A model generated the notes under the pieces. That model saw nothing but the letters and a program-made list of their open reading frames with translations. It was not told where the DNA came from and ran no database searches. DNA of 64,000 bases, taken from Polytrichum commune (lineage: Eukaryota; Streptophyta; Polytrichopsida; Polytrichales; Polytrichaceae). Positions 11,142-21,000 of this stretch are shown here, in pieces; the first letter of the stretch is position 1, and each line of letters begins with the position of its first letter. The stretch spans positions 3,968,001 through 4,032,000 of the forward strand of contig OX485809.1 in assembly GCA_950295325.1 (NCBI GenBank), given 5' to 3'. A program made the position numbers and the translations under genes.

Positions 11142-11560
11142 CTGCCCCACTTTTGTTGCCTGCCCGCCTACCCGATCGTGCTGCCCGCTTGCCCGATCGT
11201 GCTGCCCGCCTGCCCTGCCCCGTGGAGAGCACAGTTTTCAAGTCAAACCGGGGACATGTTAACATCTTCCGGGATTTCTTTATTAATTTGAGATTTTTTT
11301 TAAACTTGAAAAAATGATAGGTAATTTTCTTAAAGTCTTGAATTTCAATTGGTTATTTTTCAAACTCAATCAAATCATTTTTAAACCATATGTTGCTCAC
11401 ATTCACCTCACCTTCAAGGTCCAAAAGCCAATATATATGTCTACTTTCACTTTCACTTTCACTTACACTTAGTAAATAAGCATTTTATTGGAATTCTATT
11501 TTCATAATGCATTGTTCATTAGACTCTTAACCCTTGATTGGTTTAGGGTTACGAGAGGAT
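11142..11560. repeat. GC-rich tract followed by sequence related to the 42-kb palindrome arm
   Basis: 11142-11222 is a CTGCCC/GCCCGCC-rich tract containing CTGCCCGCTTGCCCGATCG. About 11415-11520 then resembles an arm of the large palindrome at 42 kb, sharing AAGGTC, CCAATATATATGT, CACTT, AGTAAATAAGCA and the closing ATTTTCATAATGCAT-like block. This looks like a decayed relative or partial copy of that element. Confidence 0.5.
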
Positions 11561-11584
11561 TACGAAGACGATTTTTGAGACCGA

Positions 11585-11690
11585 GAGTAAGTTGGCATCA
11601 TCAAAAGAGTTTCTTCCTCGGGGTGTTCTCCCTACCATAGAGAACCAAGAATTCTTTTGAATTCGCTCGGATTTACAACACAGGAGTTGG
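11585..11690. repeat. short duplicated segment shared with 14537-14640
   Basis: Both places share AAGTTGGCATCATCAAA, TCTTCCTCGG, GTTCTCCCT or ATTCTCCCT, CCATAG, AACCAAGAATTC and TTTGAATTCGCT in the same order and orientation. The 14.5-kb copy carries about 20 extra bases in the middle. Nothing was recognised in the remaining 11690-12020. Confidence 0.6.
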
Positions 11691-12019
11691 AATGAGGTAA
11701 AATTTGCCTAGATTTGGCATATCAATCATCCATCACAACTACGACAAGTACAAGGTAGAACAAATCATCTTTTGCAGAAAATCATCTTGAACATGAGCCT
11801 AAAGAATCATGACAGTTTTATTGAATGTAATTTGCATTAACATCATTAGAGATGGAGGGAAAGAAGGGCTGCATAAGACCCAAAAAGAGCTGGACAGAAG
11901 AATGCGGTGTTGATGCGTGAGACTTTTGACTTGAGTCAACCCTCGACCATCACTCGCATACAAATACCACAATCACCTGAGCCACATGCTCTGCCAAATC
12001 AAAACGCAACGTCACAACC

Positions 12020-12730
12020 AGGTGAGAAAATCTCCACATCACAAACCTCTAAATCCACATTACTGATGTCACATTGATTCCGTCACATCAAACTACAACA
12101 TTGAATCAATGTGTACGAGACATTGGGTGGCAATTTTAATCTTTTGTTTCTATATTTGATAGTTGCAAGATCCAAAAGGTTGAATTGTGAGACAATATTG
12201 AATAGATCATTAGGTAAATGCTGACTTGGCCCTGCACAGAAATCAATCCTCTGGAAGGGTGGGTATGTACCAGAGCCCAACATTTTCCTTTTTAATTGCA
12301 CCCATACCCAGACCATGCCCATCAGCAGTGACCTATGCCCACCCATAGCATGACATGTGCCCACCCATGCCCACCCATGCTATTCAAATTGCGCCCATGT
12401 ATTCAAAAATTGTATAATGTGTATTGTGTAATTGTGTAATGTGTCTTGTATGATTGTGTAATTGTGCCCCACCCATGCCCACCCATTATAATATCAAACC
12501 CATGCCCACCCATGCCCACCCATGAACAATAATATCGCAGCCATGCCCACCCATGCCCACCCATGAACAATAATATTGCACCCATGCCCACCCAAAACCC
12601 ATGGGCATGGGTGGGTATGGGCATGGGCATGGATATGGGCACCCAATGTAGGGCTTTGGTATGTACCAACAACTTTGACGTAGCATTAAATGCAGGTCAC
12701 TTGCAGTTTTGTGATGTTTGTATCTCCCAT
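12020..12730. repeat. dispersed copy of the F-box-side repeat, split by a hAT element
   Basis: The segment 12030-12270 repeats the landmarks of the 0.8-1.9 kb array: ACATCACAAACCTCT, TGATGTCACATTGATT, TGAATCAATGTGTAC and ATTTTAATCT. The match resumes at 12659-12720 with GTATGTACCAACA and GGTCACTTGCAG. The intervening 388 bp are absent from the other copies and form the insertion described separately. Confidence 0.8.
12271..12658. mobile_element. hAT-type MITE, 388 bp, 8-bp target duplication
   Basis: Perfect 8-bp duplications GTATGTAC flank the insertion (12263-12270 and 12659-12666). The termini are inverted: CAGAGCCCAACATT on the left and CAAAGCCCTACATT as the reverse complement of the right (12 of 14). 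The interior holds CCCACCCATGCC minisatellites at 12300-12600 and their complement near the right end. An 8-bp duplication with CA-starting inverted ends is the hAT signature. There is no transposase, so the element is non-autonomous. The empty site can be read from the four sister repeats at 0.8-1.9 kb. Confidence 0.85.
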
Positions 12731-14536
12731 TGGTGGTGTATTTTTAAGATATTATAATCCTACAATGACGTACTGCTCTTGGATTTGTGGTTTATCTAGA
12801 TTTTCAATGTGCAAAGTTAAGACGTATGAATACTTCCCGTTCTACAGCTTAATATTCATTGCAGTTGAAGTGAGACTTCTTAGACAGACTAGTTCTCGAG
12901 TTTCACTTTACTTATGGTAGATAAAGGAGTGAGTTTAATATGTTTCTCTTTCATGATGTGATTCTCAAATGACAGGTTTGGATGCATCATCTGGACCGCA
13001 GGCTTGGTATTTTGCGACAGAAATGGCTTCAACAACTACAGGTGTCCCAAGCGGACTACTATCCACCACCAGGTCCATATTCATGTCTCAGATTCTTTTG
13101 TAGGTTGCAAACTGTGGGCAGTGGACCTCAAGCCCACTAAGTTGTCTTGTGAGTATCAGGCAGTAGATAGGATCCTTTTCCTTGTATAATTTCCATTCAT
13201 TGAGACCGAAAATTGAGCAACTTGGATGCTGAAGCATCACATTGTATTAGGGTCCCCACAAAGTGGCTACTTACTTTTTCTAGGATGCATATTATGGAGT
13301 TCTGCACCCTTGTGTTAGTAACACTGATTTATGTTTGTGCAGTGTGGGCGGGCAACAACCTCCACCATCTGCGTTATCGCACAACAGGGGCTCATTTCTC
13401 AATCGTGAGTGCCATCATCTGTCTCTTATGTAACTGTAACGTCCCAGAGATCATGGGTCCTCTTGACGTGTTTTCATTATCTGTTCAGGTGAAGTGAAGT
13501 GAGGTTTTGATGTGGGTTGCAGGGACAGCCAATGCATCCTTCAGGAAATTAAGGTCCGTCATTGTCCACATCATTTTCGATTATGCATGCGGAAGCCTAC
13601 CAAAATGAATGTTTCACCTCCGAACCTATCAAGGTCAGAAAGGAAACATGCAAGCACAAAATTAAAGCATATAGCCTACTTTCGTGTTATCAGATAACCC
13701 TGGTATCTTCACAAATATCGCTTCCTCCAGGTACAACAAGATAGCTTCAATTCTGTAAAAGCAACACAGACCTTCGTGACATTGCAAGATGTGAAATTAC
13801 AGACTGGACATGTTGGGAGAAACGTAATTTGCACACGAATACAATAAGATAGAATGAGGTGCAAGGGGATGATGATGAGGGATTCAGAAACCTTGGAATT
13901 CGGTTCCTAGCGTTGTTGCTGTGGAAATCGGGAGCAGGAGCCACACGGCCAAGACAAAAAACAGGTACTGCTGCAGCTCGGATGATGCTTCCAGTGCACT
14001 TAAGATTGTACCCCACAAATTTCCCATGCAATATGTATGTGTGAAGGTCCACCCGATTGCGCTGCTCCCCGATTCCAATTGGCACTTCTCCTCGATTAGA
14101 GACAACCCAAAATAATCAGGAGTTATGTGTCTATGAAGACCTCTGACCTCTCTACCTCCGAAAGAGATCCTTAATATACTATACTCGGTGAAGAATGATA
14201 TATAGGGTGAGGAACAACAACAATAGGGGCTCTTAGATTAGACCTCCTTCATTCCCCTCTGCCAAATGGTTAGAAACTCTTTGCAAACCTCTTCTTCTAT
14301 TTTGATGTCTTTACTCTTGTAGACGAATCTCGCACCTTCGCACCAAAGTGTTTCTAACTTCGTGTGGGCGATCCAATCCCGTCCGATTCAGATACACATA
14401 ACAATTTTCTTGATACTTAAACCTTAAACCCCAAACGTGGAGAGCCGACCGCTCCTCATAGATGAACTGATTGAGTTTGAGAATTAACCAGTTGAAGTTC
14501 AAGCTTCAGGAAAATGACCTCTCATTTCAGAAGAAT
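12731..14536. other. intergenic; possible exon-like fragments, no firm gene
   Basis: Two stretches look coding-like and have splice-site-like borders. One is 12976-13066, after an acceptor-like ATGACAG, reading WMHHLDRRLGILRQKW and continuing toward YYPPPGPY. The other is 13343-13405, between TTTGTGCAG and GTGAGTGCC, reading GQQPPPSALSHNRGSFLN. I could not join them into one frame and recognise no family. They could be remnants of a decayed gene or chance. Nothing else was recognised. Confidence 0.25.
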
Positions 14537-14639
14537 CCAAGTTGGCATCATCAAAGGAGTCTCTTCCTCGGAAGCTTGAATTGTTTCTTTGAGAATTCTC
14601 CCTGCCATAGCCAACCAAGAATTCGTTTGAATTCGCTTG

Positions 14640-14785
14640 CCGCTCATGAGCGGGGAGCCACCTCCCGGGCAGAGCAGGGCGTGCGGGCGGGCGGGCGGGC
14701 AAGCGGGCAAGCAAAAGCGGGGCAGGGCGGGCAGATATGGGGGCAGAGGCGGAGGCCCCATTTTGAGGGGCCCTTAGTGACAACG
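14640..14785. repeat. GC-rich block next to LTR fragment
   Basis: It contains GGGCGGGCGGGCGGGCAAGC, then GGGGCAGAGGCGGAGGCCCC and GGGGCCCTTAGTGACAACG. This is the reverse-complement relative of the block at 10096-10169. It ends at CTCTCCCC, the same LTR position at which the other block is joined. Confidence 0.6.
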
Positions 14786-15548
14786 CTCTCCCCTTAGTAG
14801 GTAGCCCATGGCTAAGGTGGACTTCCATCCATGGAAGTCCACTCTTGAGTTGATCATCGTGTTGCCAAAACAACACTACAACCACCCGGAGCACATTGCC
14901 AAGTGTGCTCCGGGGGGTCGGTCGGCTAAGCCGCCTCACCCATATAAGCCTCTAGGACTTTGGGCGGGGCCCCTACCCCACCATCAAGTATCCTTTTGTC
15001 TCTCTACAAGGGTTGGGGCCAAGTGGACATTTTCCCTTCGCCGCTGGGGCTAGAACCCCCCAGCAGCTTTAGACCACCATAACTTCTACATATGATGTCT
15101 GATGTATCAACCAACCACTCTATCGTCATCTACTGTTTGTGTAGATGCCGATGGACACCTCACTTGCCCCATTCGGGCAAGTATTAAGGAAGTTATGGCT
15201 CTTCAAACCTTGGCAGTCCCGGGCACCACTCCCAGGTCACTGCTGTCCCAGGGTGCTGTCCCGGGACAGCGCCCACTCAAATAGCCATATCTCCTAGCTT
15301 GCACCTCCAATTGAGGTGTTCCTTAGCATTCTAAAATTCCGTTGCCATAAGCTACTCATAACTCATAGCCTTAGCCTCATGACTCTTAGTCTCCATGGGT
15401 TAGAGGTGTTCTCAACGCCTGTGGCCCTCACCCACACTAAGAGTACTTGGGCCCTCTCACCAATGGCGCCACAAGTCCCAGGTGTCACTCCGGGGTCCCC
15501 CTTGTGCTCATGGTGTTGCGAACACTCCTCATGGAGAGGTGCGCGACA
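14786..15548 (-). repeat. LTR fragment of the same retrotransposon family, ~763 bp
   Basis: It matches 4560-5323 at about 97% by eye in the same orientation and ends at the same LTR terminus (plus-strand GTGCGCGACA at 15548). The last ~170 bp of the LTR, equivalent to 4388-4560, are missing and the GC-rich block stands in their place. No internal retrotransposon sequence follows, so it is a truncated solo LTR or a rearranged end. Confidence 0.8.
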
Positions 15549-17460
15549 CCTTTTGGACAAACTTTCCAGCAAAATAATTATTTGTCTCAAATCCACAGAT
15601 TGCACCAATAGGAGGGACAAGCATTGAGGTCGAAACCATTCTTCAATTGCAATAGTAGTTGTGTTTAAACAAGGAAAATCTTAGTTGTGGTTGAAAGTGG
15701 GCCCAAACCCCAACTAAATGCACCTTGAGCAAGGAGAAGTTGCAAAAAAAGAAGAAGCTAATGATGATCCACCAACCAAGAGCTAGTTGAGTAGACACGG
15801 CTCAAAGAAATTAACCAGAGCTTCATGGTAATTGTGACTCTGAAGATGTCATACCTTTGAAGATTGAACAAAGTTGGCTGACTGAAGAAAGTATGTATGT
15901 TGAAATGCATTAGTCAACAAAGGAGGATACTACACATTTTCAAACTTTGGAATAGTGGAGGTGCACAACACGGTTTGCTTGCAATGGATGGGATTTAATT
16001 GCAGCATGCTGAGTGGACAACTTGGCACTTTGACTCATATGCATAGGCCCAAAATAGTTGAGCTACAACGGAAGGAATGCATGGGCATTAATGATGTGAA
16101 AAAATCCTTTATTTTGTTGATGTATTTAACTTGCATCGCATTTTTGGAGATTGGGAAGTAAATGAATCCAGGGAAACTCTATAGTGTGAGTTGTCTATTT
16201 CATAATGTCATCAATTGTACATAGGCATCAATATAGGGTAAGCACCACTGTTTAACCATAACATACAGTTTTGGGGATGATAAAGTAATGGCCTGTTGTG
16301 TTGGACTATTTGCTCGAGAAAGTGTAGGCTTTTGCACAAATTGCTACACTTTATAGAGATTTAGGAATTGCGTACCAGGGCGAAATTGCTCAGACATTGG
16401 CATGTAATGTGAAAGCAGCCATTTGAGGTGATTCAATTGTAAGATACATTTGAGGGAGGTGGTTTGTAGTGGCATGCATTTTTGTTCACATTGCACTAAA
16501 ACCATGCTTCCATGTTTTTCAATATGTTTTCCTGTTTCACTAAAAATCTTCAAATCAAGTGAACCACCCTAAATTGATACACATTACGTATTTAAGTTCC
16601 CAGACCAGCTCTTCCTAGTTAAAAAACGTGGATATCAGTTACATAATCTTACTATTAAGAACGCCATGTAACAAAGCATTGGCCTAGGCATAAGGATTTA
16701 TCTACCACATGTGCCGCCACATTTCCATCTTTTGCACTCTTTGTGCCCACTCCACATCAAGCTAAAATGAAGCACATTTGGGTTTGTCACAGCTCTCCCT
16801 CATGCAAGTAGCTGCAGGCTGTTTGGCAAAATATGTCAGAGCTTTCACCATTGAGTGATTGAATTGTCAATGTGACAAAAACTTTTTGATCCCTTTCTAT
16901 TGCATAGTAGTCCTATACATGACCCAAGTATTCACCAATGATGTATCCATTTTATGCATAAATAGCCTAAGCCACCTGCAACCACCTGCTTGGCCATCTC
17001 AAATGGCTACCAGAGTTCTTAGACAGATGAAGACTCAAATTGGAGCAAAGGAGGGTCTGCCACCAAAGGAAACAATGGTCATGAGGCTACAAGCTCAACA
17101 GGCACAAGCAAGCTTCAGAAGCTCCCAAGGGAAAAGAAGGAAAGTCAGCTCCAATGTTGCCACAAATGTGAATTACGGTGTTGCTTCATTTCTGAGTTGG
17201 TCTAATAAGTCTATGTGTAATCCCAAAAAAGGCATTACAAGAATTAGAAGGCTCTGAAGACTAATGTCTCCTTTTCAGGGTGAACACCTTGAATGGACGC
17301 GGACAAGCCAGTCAGTAGCTATCTTCCCCAAGGGCAAGTGCCTAGGTTCCCATGTGGTTGGTTGAAAATATCCAGTTCACCTAGATACCCCCACTACAAT
17401 TGAGTGGACCATATGTAGTAGGGTGAAGTGTAAATCAAGCGCTAAGAAGGTCGCCATCCG
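15549..17460. other. intergenic; one unexplained open frame
   Basis: The only stretch of note is an open frame on the plus strand that ends at 17257. It contains MATRVLRQMKTQIG (from about 17002) and, further on, MVMRLQAQQAQASFRSSQGK. It has a basic, glutamine-rich composition, no ATG with good support, and no family I recognise. It may be a decayed exon. The rest shows no gene. Confidence 0.3.
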
Positions 17461-18069
17461 AGTGTGGTTCCAGCCTTAGGTGGCTTAACCTCGGAGTTCC
17501 CATGGGATCCGGGTAAAGGCCTTGGGTTCAAGGCATCCTTATCCCCCAGGAAACCTAGAGTGGCAGCTTCAAATTCCTATCAAGCTCTACAACATCTTCC
17601 CTTCATGAGCAATATGTGGTTGGATTGTTGAGACGGGAGAATTGAAGCATCCCTGAGCCCCTCCCAAAGTTAGAGGCGAGTCAGAGATGCCACGAGGGAG
17701 CCAGGTGGCTTCTCATTTTGAAGAAAACCCCTGGGGCTCTCTAGGGCAAGAAAGGGTTAATATCCTAGGAGTAGTGGGTGCAGAGCTAAAAGTGTCTGCT
17801 CCACTTTCAGCCCACTTACCTTAAGAATGACAGGGCCATGTGTTTTATTGCTCATGATGAAGTGTACATCCAAAAATGAACATGCAGGTGTTTGGTTCAT
17901 ATCAACCTTGCTACCTATATATATAGGGAGAGTTCCATACGCTCCAAGTTACTCCCACAAGATCACCTTTTTGGTGGCCTATGACACCAAATGAAGCCAA
18001 GAAGAAAAATAGTTTTGCCCCAACAGAAGCAACTCTTCCTCAAACGGTTTGACGAGTGCTACAAAAACA
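17461..18069. other. intergenic; possible tRNA-derived SINE promoter
   Basis: TGGCTTAACCTCGG at about 17490 resembles a pol III A box, and GGGTTCAAGGC at about 17527 resembles a B box, about 40 bases apart. No poly-A or simple-repeat tail or target duplication was identified, so this stays tentative. A TATA-like CTATATATATAGGG occurs near 17932, with no gene visible downstream of it on the plus strand. Confidence 0.25.
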
Positions 18070-21000
18070 TTAAAACATTTTGCCGTTACCATCTCCCGTG
18101 TTCAATACCGCCTCTTCAATATTGAAGCGCTCCCACTTGCCAATCAGAGGCTGAAGCTGTGGTGCCTTCTCGTACATTCCAAGCAACCCTCCAGTGTGCA
18201 CAAAGAGCACCTTCCTGCCTTCCCATTGCGAGGGATTATCTGCCATGTCCTTGAGCATACCATTTAATGCCTTCCCACTGAAGAATGCAGGACACTCAAA
18301 AGATGTCAGGTATCACAGTTATTTTCTCATATAGACCTATGCTTCCTATAAACTAAGTAGTGGATGTGAGGAGCTCTGGGAGGGCGGTAAGGTAGATGGG
18401 CCTGATTTGGTACTTATCCTAAGCAGACACCTATAAATGAGTGGTGTGTGGTTAAGTGTGGACCTAAGAAAGGACACCAAGAAGACATGTGTTTCAAAGA
18501 GATTGGACTACATGCTCAAATTTTGTTAACCATTCTAATCTGTTTTCACTTGCCTATGTCAAGTTATGTTTGGGGCTCCTTTAAACTTGAGCTCAAGTTG
18601 AGAGCTCAAACTTGCAATTTTTGGGAGTTTGATGCTTGGAGTTGACAAGCTTTCACCCACAGCTCAAACTATTGACAGCTTCACTAACGCTCTCAAAAGC
18701 TCGCAATAGTTTGAGCAAGAGTAAAGTGGGCATGCTCAAAGGGAGATATCAAGGGCACAATGATAATATAGACAGGAGCATTTTCAACAAGCCAAAATAT
18801 GCTTGAAAGCCCCTTGGCTTGGGGCCAACAAAACTAGAGCTCTAACTCTCAACATCCCTAAGCTACCTCATGGAGGAAGCTTAGGATTTTGCCTGAGAGC
18901 TTGTCGTAGTTGTTCCACATGGGATCCCACTCTTCAAGCTCTGAACCTCTCTAGTGTAAAGGTGGCCTTTGTTTGTTGAGTGAGGTGAGACATCTGATCT
19001 TAAAATGTACATCACACATGACACAAGTACTCAATAGTAGTTTTTATTCACTAGATGATTAATCATGTGGAAGGAGAGCTAACACAAAGGTACATCAGTC
19101 TCTGGAGTAGAAAGGCTCTAATTTAAATGAATGCTTTGCAAGTGGTAAGATCTTGTTTCCAGCATCAAATAATATGACAATTAAGTGAGATTATGAAGTG
19201 AGTAGGGGAAATGCGGTCACCTGTAAACAGGGTCCAATATGATCCCAGTCGATTGTGCAACTTCTGTCACACACTTCAGCTCCTCTGTTGTGCTAATGGC
19301 ATATCCCAAACCCTTTGCCTGCCAGTTCAAATGTTTTCCCACTTGAAAAAGCCGTGACATAAGAATTTTTTAAGAAATGTTGCTACCCCACAAGGAACAA
19401 ACTATTTGCAGTGAGGGTGAAGAGGGATCAGCTTAACCTCACCCTCCGCCATAATGAGTGATTGCTAAATTTTAAAAGGCAACTTAACAATTCCACATCT
19501 TCAGCACTTTAACATCTCCACAGATTTTACCCACTGCCAGCACTAAAATGCAGATAGTATTTTTGGTTTAAATGGCACTTGCAATATGATATGACACAGA
19601 CAGATTCTGAAGAGAGAACTGGAACAACACTTACACATGGGTTACACATCACAAACTTCCGGAGACATATTTACTACGTAAATACAATAAAATGTTGAAG
19701 TAATATCATAATTTTCAATTGAACTTGTGATATTTACGTTACTTTGTTATTCTATTTTATTGTGTGCCACGTTATACTATAACAAAGAAAATCTGTTACA
19801 TAAGATTAACAAATAAATTCATATGATAATTACATTATACACCAACCTTTTGAAAGTTTGTGATGCACTCCTAAAACGAAGTTTGTGACGAGTAGGAGTG
19901 GGATGCATACATTGATAACTCTGACAATATCTCGAGCATTGACACCAGCACCTAAACCATCGATGAGCCCTTGTATGTAGTTGTAGAAGTAATCAGGATC
20001 ATCACATACTGCATAGGCGTGAACCTAAAACCACATCCAATTTTCTGTGAGAATAGAGATCGTTTGTGTACAAATCAACATAATATCTAGAAGGACCAAG
20101 CCTACACACAGATCCGAGCGGTCCCCAGGATTTTTGATGTGCAAGCACAAGTCACTATGACAACAATCTTCTTGGATAAGAAACTAAATCCTCAATAACT
20201 AAGTCTTCAGCATGAAAGATACTAGAAAAAGCATAACATCCTATCCTGCCACACCAAATTGACCACCCATATTACTCAATTGATACACATGGAACTACAA
20301 AACGTATTGCCCACCTTCACACCAAGGAACTACAACTTTTATGGAATATGTAGAAATTATAGTTGAGAGTGCAGGTTTTGCGTGGAAGGGCACACCTTCG
20401 TCTCAAGTTTGCTCAAATGGGCAGCTAGTGCAAGTCCTGCTGTTGTTCCCCCGCTGCAAAACAGAACTGTGTGGTCAATCAAATCAATCAAGTTGATCAA
20501 ATTGCAGGGAATAAATACTGAGTAACGTTTTAATGACAAACCTTCCACAGGCCATAACTATGTCATCAAAGTGCTGAATCCCTGGGACTTTGCCACCCTC
20601 CAGTTGAGTTTGAAGCTCTCTCGTGTACTCAATGTACCCCCTGCCATCAACAAAAGAAAGATTTAACATTTTCATTACACAAGGTAGTCTACCTTGCTTG
20701 TGTGGTCCTAGAGTGTATAATGAATGAAACAGAGGCCCATTTCAATTGAATTTGAAACCAGTTCAGTGTAGTTAACTAAATCTTTAATCATCCAATTTGA
20801 ATTTGTTGGCATAGTACAGCGTACCAAGTTCCAAGAGAGTTGGAGCCACCCACAGGGATCACATATGGATTCTTGCCCTCTGCTTTTAGTTTCTTCGCAA
20901 GCAGCTCCCCAAGCGCCTGCATGTAGAGACAAGCTTCATACGTAGAGAAAAGGGTTGATTGGACTTTCACTAACTGATTACCTCTTTCACGTGCAATGAA

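Noticed and set aside
16859..17257. Open frame with a Gln-rich, basic segment
   Set aside because: No ATG with support, no recognisable domain, and the N-terminal half looks non-coding. Kept only as a note in the intergenic entry.
17928..17945. TATA-like CTATATATATAGGG on the plus strand
   Set aside because: No coding region or transcript evidence follows, and the only nearby gene ends here on the other strand.
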